DNA from: an uncultured Chthonomonadaceae bacterium | GTDB lineage: Bacteria; Armatimonadota; Fimbriimonadia; Fimbriimonadales; Fimbriimonadaceae | Direction: 5' to 3' | NCBI GenBank assembly: GCA_946479035.1 | Contig: CAMLDW010000008.1 | Location: forward strand, 1 to 64,000 | Length of the DNA stretch: 64,000 bases | Part shown: piece by piece, positions 1 through 7,475 of the stretch | How positions within the stretch are numbered: the first letter of the stretch is position 1 | How the letters are laid out: every line of letters begins with the position of its first letter | Notes under the pieces: generated by a model | The model's database searches: none | Told to the model about the DNA's origin: nothing | Seen by the model: the letters and a program-made list of their open reading frames with translations, nothing else | Made by a program: the position numbers and the translations under genes

Positions 1-975
1 TCCGATCAGAAGGATCAGCGCAGACAGCACACCAAATACCGTCAACACGATCCCGCCCTTCACGAGCCAACTGTTCCAGTTCGGCCGTGTGAAGAGCTTG
101 TAGAAGTGCGTCGGTTTGGCCAGGTCCTCGATCAGCAAGAACACCGTGACCATCGTGAAGAGCAGAGAGACCGATTCGGGCAGCCACCAAGGAACGGCTG
201 AACCGAACAACGCGAAGAACGGCGCGATCATCGCCGCTCCTGCGGCGATCCCCTTCGTGACAAGATAGAGCGCCACGGGCCAGCCCCACTCGACCTTGTG
301 GTCCACGTTAAGGACCTCCCGCGCTTCCGGATCCGTTGCGACCTCCGTTGGCCACGCCTCGGGCCGAGTGTCGCGCCGCTCGCTCCAGATATAGTGCCTC
401 GGCTTTTCGGCCCTGCCGGGATTGAGCGCGGCTTCGCTCGCGCCGATGTAGAGGACGTTCGGTCCAGTCCCTTGCTCGGGCCGACGGGCAGAGAGGACCT
501 GTACCGCTCTGATTAGCGAGACTTCCGACGCCGGGTCATCGAAATCGCCGGGAATGATCGCACCGACCGGGCACACGGTCACGCACGCCGGCTGCAGCCC
601 CTTTTCGATCCGGTGCGCGCAAAAGTGGCACTTTTCGACCGCGCCCAGGTCTTCGTTCAGGTAGATCGCGTCATACGGGCACGCCTGCATGCACGCCCGG
701 CAGCCGATACATGCATCGCGGTCGACGTCGACGATTCCGTCCTTGCGCTTTTTGAGCGCGTTGACGGGGCAGATCGTGACGCAAGGCGCGTCCGTGCAGT
801 GGTTGCATCGCTGAACGAGGAAGTCCCGCTTGACTTGCGGGAACCGCCCCGTCTCGACGTACTTGACGCTGGTACGAAAGCCGCCCACAGGCACGTCGTT
901 CTCGGCTTTGCATGCGACCGTGCAGGCATGGCACCCAATACAGGTTTCCTGGTTGATCACAAACCCGTACTGCAC
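1..975 (-). CDS. Ferredoxin (NrfC/DmsB-type) fused to NrfD-like membrane subunit, 3' truncated by window
   Basis: An open frame of at least 325 codons begins at GTG 975 and runs off the left edge; an in-frame TAG lies four codons upstream of the GTG. Residues 1 to about 140 carry sixteen cysteines in the pattern of four 4Fe-4S clusters (C12/15/18/22, 57/60/65/69, 89/92/95/99, 116/119/131/135), as in NrfC and DmsB electron-transfer subunits. After a linker, hydrophobic segments from about residue 232 (WPVALYLVTKGIAAGAAM onward) match the start of an NrfD-type quinol-interacting membrane protein. NrfC and NrfD are usually separate genes, so this looks like a fusion that moves electrons between the quinone pool and a partner oxidoreductase. 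The partner is not visible here. Confidence 0.85.
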   Translation of the reverse strand, partial: MQYGFVINQETCIGCHACTVACKAENDVPVGGFRTSVKYVETGRFPQVKRDFLVQRCNHCTDAPCVTICPVNALKKRKDGIVDVDRDACIGCRACMQACPYDAIYLNEDLGAVEKCHFCAHRIEKGLQPACVTVCPVGAIIPGDFDDPASEVSLIRAVQVLSARRPEQGTGPNVLYIGASEAALNPGRAEKPRHYIWSERRDTRPEAWPTEVATDPEAREVLNVDHKVEWGWPVALYLVTKGIAAGAAMIAPFFALFGSAVPWWLPESVSLLFTMVTVFLLIEDLAKPTHFYKLFTRPNWNSWLVKGGIVLTVFGVLSALILLIG

Positions 976-981
976 GGGCCG

Positions 982-987
982 ATTCTA
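982..987 (-). promoter_or_regulatory. -10-like hexamer TAGAAT, 6 nt before the GTG of the ferredoxin-NrfD gene
   Basis: TAGAAT is followed by six bases and then the GTG start. No Shine-Dalgarno sequence is present. The spacing fits a leaderless transcript. Confidence 0.55.
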
Positions 988-1148
988 CTCAGCCGGGCCG
1001 GAGAACCGGGCGATGGGACTTGCCCGCTTTATGGCTAGTCAATCGTGATGGTGCGGCGGCAGATCGGGATGGGAGACCCGCCGCTCCTTGCTCCGATGCG
1101 ATGGATAAGTCCTGCCGCCAACCGAACCATCCCAGGGCCAGAGTTGGT

Positions 1149-1154
1149 CAGAAT
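1149..1154 (+). promoter_or_regulatory. -10-like hexamer CAGAAT, 6 nt before ATG 1161
   Basis: CAGAAT sits six bases before the ATG of the NHL-repeat lipoprotein. No Shine-Dalgarno sequence and no clear -35 are visible. Confidence 0.4.
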
Positions 1155-1160
1155 AGCGCT

Positions 1161-2120
1161 ATGACCCGCAAGCTCTTTCTCGTCCTGTTCCTCTTTGCGG
1201 CGCTGCTCGGCTCCTCGTGCGGCGGCGGGAGCGCGGCGTTCCCGTTCTTCGGCCTGGTCGTGGTCGACTCTGGCAACGACAGGATCGTTTTCCTCGTCAA
1301 CATCACCGGACTCGGGTGGACCGCTTATGGCAGCTCGGGATCGGGGACGGACCAGTTTTCGGCGCCTTCTGACATGGCGCGCGACAGCCTCGGCCGGTTT
1401 TACTTCGTGGACAGCGCCAACAACCGCGTCATCCGCGTGAACGACCTGACCGGCGCGGGGTTTGTGGCGTTTGGGACGGTGGGCAGCGGCGCGAACCAGT
1501 TCACAGGGCCGCGCGGGATATCGCTCGACTCGCTCGACCGCATCTATGTCGCGGACACGGGCAACAACCGGATCGCGCGGTTTAGCGATATGACGGGCTC
1601 GAACTGGGTGGCCTATGGTTCACTAGGGACCACGGTTGACAAGTTCGACGGGCCGAACGACGTTCAGATCGACTTGGCGGACAGGATCATCGTGGCGGAC
1701 ACGAACAACTCCCGCGTCGTGCGCGTGAACGACATGATCGGCACGGGCTGGGCGACGGTGGGCACGAGCGGCGCGGGCATCGGCAACTTCGATTCGCCGA
1801 TGGGCGTCACTGTAGACTCGATGGACCGGATCTTTGTGGCAGACAGCGACAACGACCGCATCGTGCGCATGAACGACATGACCGGCGCGGGTTGGGCCTC
1901 CTATGGCACGTTTGGCACGGGCGTAGGGCAGTTCGACGAGCCGGAGCGCGTGCTGATGGACGCGGGCGACTTCCTCTACATCGCGGACCGGGGGAACGAC
2001 CGGATCGTGAAGGTAAACGGCTTTAGCGGGCTGGGGTGGCTTTCGTACGGCTCTTCTGGATCCGGCGTGGGCAACTTCGACAACCCGACCGCGGTGCTGC
2101 CGTTGGTGACGACGCCGTAG
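1161..2120 (+). CDS. NHL-repeat beta-propeller lipoprotein
   Basis: This 319-residue protein begins with a lipoprotein-type signal peptide (MTRKLFLVLFLFAALLGSSC), with the lipobox cysteine at residue 20. The rest consists of about six repeats of roughly 45 residues with a recurring D.A.DRI.VAD..N.RI core and a [GS]-W-x-x-[YV]-G turn, which is typical of NHL propellers that bind ligands or proteins. I chose ATG 1161 because the signal peptide starts there and a -10-like box lies directly upstream; a longer in-frame extension to TTG 1020 would bury the signal. The neighbour downstream is also a secreted propeller. The ligand is unknown. Confidence 0.8.
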   Translation: MTRKLFLVLFLFAALLGSSCGGGSAAFPFFGLVVVDSGNDRIVFLVNITGLGWTAYGSSGSGTDQFSAPSDMARDSLGRFYFVDSANNRVIRVNDLTGAGFVAFGTVGSGANQFTGPRGISLDSLDRIYVADTGNNRIARFSDMTGSNWVAYGSLGTTVDKFDGPNDVQIDLADRIIVADTNNSRVVRVNDMIGTGWATVGTSGAGIGNFDSPMGVTVDSMDRIFVADSDNDRIVRMNDMTGAGWASYGTFGTGVGQFDEPERVLMDAGDFLYIADRGNDRIVKVNGFSGLGWLSYGSSGSGVGNFDNPTAVLPLVTTP

Positions 2121-2162
2121 CTGCGGCCCTCCGATCGTCGTCTTGTGCAGCATGGCCCGGTG

Positions 2163-2168
2163 CATAAT
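2163..2168 (+). promoter_or_regulatory. -10-like hexamer CATAAT, 6 nt before ATG 2175
   Basis: CATAAT is followed by six bases and the ATG of the YVTN-type protein. No Shine-Dalgarno sequence is present. Confidence 0.5.
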
Positions 2169-2174
2169 CGGGCC

Positions 2175-3194
2175 ATGAAACGCCCCTTCCTTACGCTCGT
2201 CGTCGCGGTGTGCGCGGCGGCCCTGCTCGCTGGACAATCGAGCGACGCCACCCACCTGAGCGTGCTCAGGAAGATCACGGTCGGTGGAGACGGCGGCTGG
2301 GACCTCCTCGACATCGACTCTTCCTCGCACCGACTGTTCGTTTCGCGCGGGACCCATGTGATGGTCGTGGACGTCGAGGCTGGAAAGGTCGTGGGCGACG
2401 TTCCAGACACGGCGGGCGTGCACGCCATCGCTATCGTCGCGAGGCACGGAAAGGGGTTCACGACGAACGGGCGGGACAATACCGTGACTGTGTTCGACCT
2501 CAAGGACTACAAGAAGCTCGCAAGCGTCAGCGTCGGCACGCGGCCTGACGCGGTCGTGTACGATCCGTCGTCCGACCGTGTGTTCACGATGAACGCCGGC
2601 GGCAACGACGCGACGGCGATCGACGCGAAGACCAACGCAGTCGTCGGGACAGTCAAGTTCGACGGAAAGCCGGAGCTGGCGGTCGCCGATGGGAAAGGCA
2701 GGGTGTTCGTGAACCTCGAGGACAAGTCGCAGATCGAGTCGTTCGACGGAAAGGGCCTCAAGACGACCGGGACATGGTCTCTGTCGCCGGGCGAGGGGCC
2801 GACAGGGCTGGCGATCGACGTCAAGCACCACTTGCTCTTCGCGGCTTGCGACAACGGGATGATGGTCGTCGTCGATTCTGAGACCGGTAAAGTGGTCGGC
2901 ACGCCAAAGATCGGGAGCGGTCCGGACGGCGCAGGCTTCGACCCAAAGACCGGCTTCGCGTTTGCATCGAATGGCCAGGACGGCACCCTTTCGGTCGTCA
3001 AGCGCGAGAAGGACGGCACGTTCTCGACCGTCGGGACGATCGCGACTCAGTCTGGCGCGCGGACGATGGTTCTCGATCCGAAGTCGGGCCGCATTTACCT
3101 GATCGCAGTAGAGTACACGCCGCCCGTCGGTGGAGGCAGACGGCAGATGGTGCCGGGCTCCTGCACTGTGCTGGTCGTCGGGGCGGCGCGCTAG
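2175..3194 (+). CDS. Exported YVTN/SMP30-like beta-propeller protein
   Basis: The protein has 339 residues and a cleavable signal peptide ending near AAALLAGQ. The mature part carries YVTN-family propeller blades with repeated V.D..T.KVVG and DPKSGR..I signatures, for example VVDVEAGKVVGDVPDTA, VFDLKDYKKLASV and VVDSETGKVVGTP. Such propellers are usually periplasmic or surface proteins of undefined function; some bind metals or redox partners. It follows another propeller gene but has its own -10-like box, so the two may be transcribed separately. No catalytic residues are recognisable. Confidence 0.75.
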   Translation: MKRPFLTLVVAVCAAALLAGQSSDATHLSVLRKITVGGDGGWDLLDIDSSSHRLFVSRGTHVMVVDVEAGKVVGDVPDTAGVHAIAIVARHGKGFTTNGRDNTVTVFDLKDYKKLASVSVGTRPDAVVYDPSSDRVFTMNAGGNDATAIDAKTNAVVGTVKFDGKPELAVADGKGRVFVNLEDKSQIESFDGKGLKTTGTWSLSPGEGPTGLAIDVKHHLLFAACDNGMMVVVDSETGKVVGTPKIGSGPDGAGFDPKTGFAFASNGQDGTLSVVKREKDGTFSTVGTIATQSGARTMVLDPKSGRIYLIAVEYTPPVGGGRRQMVPGSCTVLVVGAAR

Positions 3195-3242
3195 GCGCCG
3201 ACGTACCCCTTTCCGATCACAAAGGGATCTCTGGCGGGGGAC

Positions 3243-3271
3243 TTGACAAGCCGAAGCCAGTGGTGTATATT
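3243..3271 (+). promoter_or_regulatory. Sigma-70-type promoter for the DinB gene, apparently leaderless
   Basis: TTGACA (3243-3248), a 17-bp spacer and TATATT (3266-3271) form a near-consensus promoter. Only eight bases separate the -10 from ATG 3280, so transcription should begin at or within a base or two of the start codon. This is the best complete promoter in the window. Confidence 0.75.
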
Positions 3272-3279
3272 TGTCTACT

Positions 3280-3762
3280 ATGAGTACGAGCACGACTATG
3301 ACGACCCTTCAATCGTTCCTTGCTAGGGCCACGACAAAGGCCGCCGAAGACCTTGTGACCGCGTTCGAGCGCATACCTGAGGAGAAGCGCTCCTGGAGCG
3401 CTATGGGGGACGCGCGGACCGCGCTCGACCAGGTCGCAGAGGTCGCGCTTCTCAACGGCAGCACTTGCAGCCTTCTTGAAGACAAGAAGTGGCCGGAGGA
3501 GTACGATTTCAACGACTATTTCGCCAAAAAGGCGGAGCTCGCGGGCCAGGGCTGGGAGACGATCAAGGCGAAGCTGGAAGAGAACACGAAGAAGGCAGCT
3601 GCGGTAATCGGTGCGCTCCCGAGCGACGCCCTCGAGCAAGAGGTCTCGATGCCGTGGGGGGCGATGACGATCGCGCAGATCGCGTCCTATCCGTACTGGA
3701 ACGCCTGCTACCACGAGGGACAGGTCAACTACATCGCCTCGATGCTCGGGTGCTTGGAATAG
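3280..3762 (+). CDS. DinB/YfiT-like four-helix protein
   Basis: This 160-residue all-helical protein resembles the DinB superfamily: an N-terminal helix with RATTKAAEDLVTAFERIPEE, a WS.MG core, and a C-terminal segment with the sequence YPYWNACYHEGQVNYI. The late H.GQ motif matches one of the metal-binding histidines of these stress-associated enzymes, many of which act as thiol S-transferases. The first ATG after the promoter (3280) was chosen over the overlapping TTG at 3271. It is a single gene facing the permease gene that ends at 3770. Confidence 0.75.
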   Translation: MSTSTTMTTLQSFLARATTKAAEDLVTAFERIPEEKRSWSAMGDARTALDQVAEVALLNGSTCSLLEDKKWPEEYDFNDYFAKKAELAGQGWETIKAKLEENTKKAAAVIGALPSDALEQEVSMPWGAMTIAQIASYPYWNACYHEGQVNYIASMLGCLE

Positions 3763-3769
3763 GAGCGCG

Positions 3770-4510
3770 CTAGGGAGCGAACAGGAGCTTGTAGCCCGCG
3801 ACGAGGAGGACGACGCCGAGAACCCTGCGCACGGTCAGGCTTGGCAGTCGTCGGCTGCCCAGCCATGATCCGAGCAGCCCGCCAAGGCCCGCAGCGGCGA
3901 GCAGGTAGGGGATGTCCTTCGGGAGCCCCTTGACCTGCGTCCAGTGTCCGGCGAGCCCTGCGATCGAATTGACGAGGATGAAAACAACGGAGGTGGCGGC
4001 CGTGCGCTTGACACTAGCCCACTGCGTAAGCAGGACGAGCGGGCTCAGGAAGATTCCGCCGCCCGTGCCTGTGAGGCCGGCTAGGAAACCGAGGAACGCT
4101 CCGCATGCGGTGCGCACGGCAACTTGGACAGGGCGCGGCTCGAAATCTGCCGTCTTTGCCGTCACTATCAGCATCCTTACCGCTGACAGAATGAGGATCA
4201 CGCCTACGATTTGCTTGTAGATGTGTCCTTCGACTGTGAGCCATCCGCCAAAGTACGCGAACGGCACGGAGCCGAGCGCGAAGGGCCAGAAGAACGCCCA
4301 GGAGAAGTGGCCCGCTCGCACAAACTGCACCGTGCCGATGGTCGCGACGAGGATGTTCAGCACGAGCGCGGTCGGCTTCATCTCCGCTGGCGCCATGTTC
4401 AGCAGCGCCATGACGGCGAGATAGCCGGAAGCGCCCGCGTGCCCGACGGAGGAATAGAGAAGCGCCGCGAGGAAGATCAGTCCTACGAGCCAGTAGAAGT
4501 GTTCAGGCAC
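3770..4510 (-). CDS. TSUP (TauE/SafE) family membrane permease
   Basis: The protein has 246 residues and about eight hydrophobic segments. It carries the family hallmarks SSVGHAGASGYLAVMAL near the N-terminus and GAFLGFLAGLTGTGGGIFLSP in the middle. TSUP proteins carry anions such as sulfite, sulfonates or sulfoacetate across the inner membrane; the substrate cannot be read from sequence. It starts at GTG 4510, with CAAAAT six bases upstream and no Shine-Dalgarno site. It converges on the DinB gene with a 7-bp gap and follows topA on the same strand by about 35 bp. Confidence 0.85.
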   Translation of the reverse strand: MPEHFYWLVGLIFLAALLYSSVGHAGASGYLAVMALLNMAPAEMKPTALVLNILVATIGTVQFVRAGHFSWAFFWPFALGSVPFAYFGGWLTVEGHIYKQIVGVILILSAVRMLIVTAKTADFEPRPVQVAVRTACGAFLGFLAGLTGTGGGIFLSPLVLLTQWASVKRTAATSVVFILVNSIAGLAGHWTQVKGLPKDIPYLLAAAGLGGLLGSWLGSRRLPSLTVRRVLGVVLLVAGYKLLFAP

Positions 4511-4516
4511 CGACAG

Positions 4517-4522
4517 ATTTTG
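4517..4522 (-). promoter_or_regulatory. -10-like hexamer CAAAAT, 6 nt before GTG 4510
   Basis: CAAAAT is followed by six bases and the GTG start of the TSUP permease. The evidence is weaker than for the TATAAT-like cases. Confidence 0.35.
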
Positions 4523-4545
4523 GCAGGACCGATGCGCGGCCGCCC

Positions 4546-7158
4546 CTAGCTCCTTCTCTTTGTAAAACGCTTGCGCTTGACGGGCCCGAGCGCCTCTCGC
4601 TTCTTGATGAGGTCGGCCGCCTGCTCGAGAGTGACGTCCGCCGGCAAGATGCCCTTGGGCAGCGTCGCGTTCGTCTTGCCGTCCGTCACGTACGGGCCGT
4701 ACCTACCGGACATGACGCGGACGTCGCCGTCGAAGCCTTCGACCTTGCCAAAGCTGCGCAGCTCTTCCGGCCCGGCACGCTTTCCGCTCGGCTTTTCCAG
4801 CGCTGCGACGGCTTCTTCGAGCGTGAGCGACGCGCCCTTGCGCCAGTCGCCGACGTTCGCCTTCTTCGCGCCGCAGATGAGGTAAGGGCCGTACTTGCCG
4901 AGAGCGACGGAGATCATTTCGCCGCCGTTCGGATGGTTGCCGATCTCGCGAGGATAGGAGAGGATGACGGCGAGGGTCGAATCATCTAGCGCAGATGGCG
5001 CGATGTCCTTTGGTAAGGTAACCCTGCGCGGTTTCTCTTCTGCTGTCTTTTCCGCTTCAGTCTGCTCGACTTCAAGGTAGTCGCCGAACCGCCCGGTCTT
5101 GTGAAGCACGTTGCGACCGGTCCTGGCGTCTTTGCCGACGATGTTGCCGCCCGGCTTCCTAAGTGCCAGCAGCTCGAGCGCCTTTTCATAGCTCAGTTCC
5201 GCGGGAGGGAGGTCGTCAGGGACGCTTGCGGTGTTGCCGGGACCGCCCTCTCCGCGCTGGATGAACGGCCCATTGCGCCCGATTCGCACGACGACGCCTT
5301 CGCCGATCGGGATCTGCGGATAGGGGATGTCCTTGCCCTTCTGCAGGACCTGTGGCTCGAGCCCAGGGTGCTGCTTCGTCCCGTGATAGAACTCCCTTAG
5401 ATACTGGACGTGGTCGACCTCGCCGTTGGAGATCGCGTCGAGGTCCTCCTCCATCTTGGCCGTGTAGCCGGTGTCGACCAGTTCGTCAAAGTTGTTCTCG
5501 AGCAGCTCCGTGACGGCGAACGCAGTGAAGGTCGGCACCAGCTCCTTTCCTCGGCGGAAGATGTAGCCGCGGTCCTGGATCGTGCCGATGATGCTCGCGT
5601 AGGTGCTTGGGCGGCCGACTCCCTCGGCCTCGAGCTGCTTGACGAGGCTGGCTTCCGTGTACCTTGCGGGCGGCTTAGTGGCGTGGTCGGTGGCTACTAG
5701 GTCCCTGAGATCGAGGCTCTGTCCCTCTTCCATGGCGGGGAGGATGCGCTCTCGGTCCTCGAGGTCCGCATCGGGGTCGTCTGCGCCCTCGACGTAGGCG
5801 CGGAGAAACCCCGGGAACACGATCGCCTTCCCGGAAGCGCCGAACACATGGTTGTTCGGGCCATGGAGGACCGTGACCTCGACGCGAGTTCTCTCGACCT
5901 CTGCCGGCTTCATCTGGCAGGCGACGGTCCGCTTCCAGATCAATTCATAGAGCTTGAACTGCTCGTCGGTCAACGAACTCTTCAGGTCGGCGGGCTTGCG
6001 GTCGATGTGGGTCGGGCGGATCGCCTCGTGCGCCTCCTGTGCGTTCTTGGACTTCGACTTGTAGGTGTTTGGCTTGGGAGGCAGGTACTCGTGGCCATAG
6101 AGCGATGCGATAACGTCCCGCGCCTCCTTGATCGCGCGCTCGGCGAGCGTCAGGCTGTCCGTGCGCATGTAGGTGATGAGGCCGGTGCGCTCGGCGTGGC
6201 CTATGTCTACGCCTTCGTAAAGCTGTTGCGCGATCTGCATGGTGCGCCGGGCGGTGAAGCCGAGCTTTCTGTTCGCCTCTTGCTGCAGCGTCGAGGTCAT
6301 AAAGGGGGGTGGCGGGTATTCGCGGCCAGGCTTCTTCTCGATCTCGCTGACCTGCCACGGCTTTTCGCCTTTCAATTCTTGGGCCAGGCTTCCAGCTCTT
6401 TCCGATTTCAACCAAAGGTGCTTCTTTGTGAGCTTGCCGTCGTTGCCGAAGCTCTGACCGTCCGCGACGTTCTGGCCGGCAATGGACTTGAGCCCGGCCT
6501 CGAACTCGTCTTGCCCGACGGCGAGGGTCGCGGTGAGCCCGGCGTAACCGACGATGACGAAGTCGCGGCGCTCGCGCTCGCGCATGACGACGAGCCTTGT
6601 CGCGACGCTCTGCACGCGGCCCGCTGAGAGCTTGGGGGCTACGCGCTTCCAGAGGAGCGGCGAGAGCGTGTAGCCGAAGAGCCGGTCTAGGATGCGCCGG
6701 GTCTCTTGCGCTCGAACGAGCGCTTCATCGACAGTGCGAGGGCTCAGCAGCGCCTCTTGGATCGCCTCTGGAGTGATCTCATGGAAGACGATGCGCTGGA
6801 CTACGACCTCCTTGCCAGGCTTGACGACCTGGAGGACGTGCCAAGAGATGCTCTCTCCCTCGCGGTCCTCGTCGGTCGCTAGCAGGATCGTCGTCGCGTC
6901 CTTGGCTGCCTTCTTGAGGTCGTCGACGTACTTCTTCTTAGATTTGGGAACGACGTAAACCGGCTCGAAGGACCCGTCGACGTCAACCCCGAGGTTGGAC
7001 CACTTCTTCTTCTTGACGTGAGCCGGTACTTCGTCTCCGCCTTCTGGAAGGTCGCGCACATGGCCGAAGCTCGCTTTGACGTCGTACCCGGCGCCAAGGA
7101 ACCTCTTGATGGTCTGCGCCTTGGCTGGCGATTCGACTATGACGAGCGTTTTCGGCAT
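4546..7158 (-). CDS. topA: DNA topoisomerase I (type IA)
   Basis: This 870-residue enzyme relaxes negative supercoils by single-strand passage. The N-terminal Toprim domain begins VIVESPAKAQTI and holds the DEDREGE acidic motif at 96-102. The active-site tyrosine is Y330 in TGLITYMRTDS. Instead of the C4 zinc fingers of E. coli TopA, the C-terminus carries two clear repeats of the G.YGPY type (LGKYGPYLICGAKK and SGRYGPYVTDGKT), as in zinc-less TopA proteins of several phyla. ATG 7158 is preceded by GAAGAAGG and by a good sigma-70 promoter. The length is normal for the family. Confidence 0.97.
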   Translation of the reverse strand: MPKTLVIVESPAKAQTIKRFLGAGYDVKASFGHVRDLPEGGDEVPAHVKKKKWSNLGVDVDGSFEPVYVVPKSKKKYVDDLKKAAKDATTILLATDEDREGESISWHVLQVVKPGKEVVVQRIVFHEITPEAIQEALLSPRTVDEALVRAQETRRILDRLFGYTLSPLLWKRVAPKLSAGRVQSVATRLVVMRERERRDFVIVGYAGLTATLAVGQDEFEAGLKSIAGQNVADGQSFGNDGKLTKKHLWLKSERAGSLAQELKGEKPWQVSEIEKKPGREYPPPPFMTSTLQQEANRKLGFTARRTMQIAQQLYEGVDIGHAERTGLITYMRTDSLTLAERAIKEARDVIASLYGHEYLPPKPNTYKSKSKNAQEAHEAIRPTHIDRKPADLKSSLTDEQFKLYELIWKRTVACQMKPAEVERTRVEVTVLHGPNNHVFGASGKAIVFPGFLRAYVEGADDPDADLEDRERILPAMEEGQSLDLRDLVATDHATKPPARYTEASLVKQLEAEGVGRPSTYASIIGTIQDRGYIFRRGKELVPTFTAFAVTELLENNFDELVDTGYTAKMEEDLDAISNGEVDHVQYLREFYHGTKQHPGLEPQVLQKGKDIPYPQIPIGEGVVVRIGRNGPFIQRGEGGPGNTASVPDDLPPAELSYEKALELLALRKPGGNIVGKDARTGRNVLHKTGRFGDYLEVEQTEAEKTAEEKPRRVTLPKDIAPSALDDSTLAVILSYPREIGNHPNGGEMISVALGKYGPYLICGAKKANVGDWRKGASLTLEEAVAALEKPSGKRAGPEELRSFGKVEGFDGDVRVMSGRYGPYVTDGKTNATLPKGILPADVTLEQAADLIKKREALGPVKRKRFTKRRS

Positions 7159-7178
7159 CCTTCTTCCCGCGACCCGCG

Positions 7179-7208
7179 TTTTTACCGACGCATCCTAGCA
7201 CTTGTCAA
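7179..7208 (-). promoter_or_regulatory. Sigma-70-type promoter for topA
   Basis: On the minus strand, TTGACA (7208-7203) and TAAAAA (7184-7179) are separated by 18 bp. The predicted leader is about 13 nt and contains the GAAGAAGG Shine-Dalgarno sequence. Confidence 0.65.
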
Positions 7209-7279
7209 GGTACGGAGTGCGCCGACCTTTGGACGCCCATTGTCCAAATCGTGTTCATTTGCAGTCTGCGCTTCTTCCT

Positions 7280-7295
7280 ATTAGGCAAGCCTAAT
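7280..7295. repeat. Short palindrome ATTAGGC-AA-GCCTAAT
   Basis: Seven-base arms are separated by two bases, in the 317-bp divergent region between topA and the PIN-TRAM gene. It resembles a dimeric repressor operator. I see no other strong element in the remaining intergenic sequence, which has a small unsupported reading frame at 7351-7533. Confidence 0.4.
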
Positions 7296-7475
7296 GGCAC
7301 CCTCGCAGTGCCGCGGGCGTTCGAGATTATGAGGGGACGAAGGGATTCTTATGTTCGCTGCATTGGGGCCGAGCAGTGGTTTTCTGGGCCGAACGGGTCC
7401 CTTTGAGCGGAATTCGGGCCAAGCTGCCGCCCGCTCGGTGCAAAATAAGGGCGGCTGTCGCGTCCGTCCCAGTGA

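Noticed and set aside
1623..3293. 556-codon minus-strand open frame
   Set aside because: It lies antisense to the two propeller genes. Its product is Arg/Val/Asp-rich with no motif, a typical shadow in GC-rich DNA.
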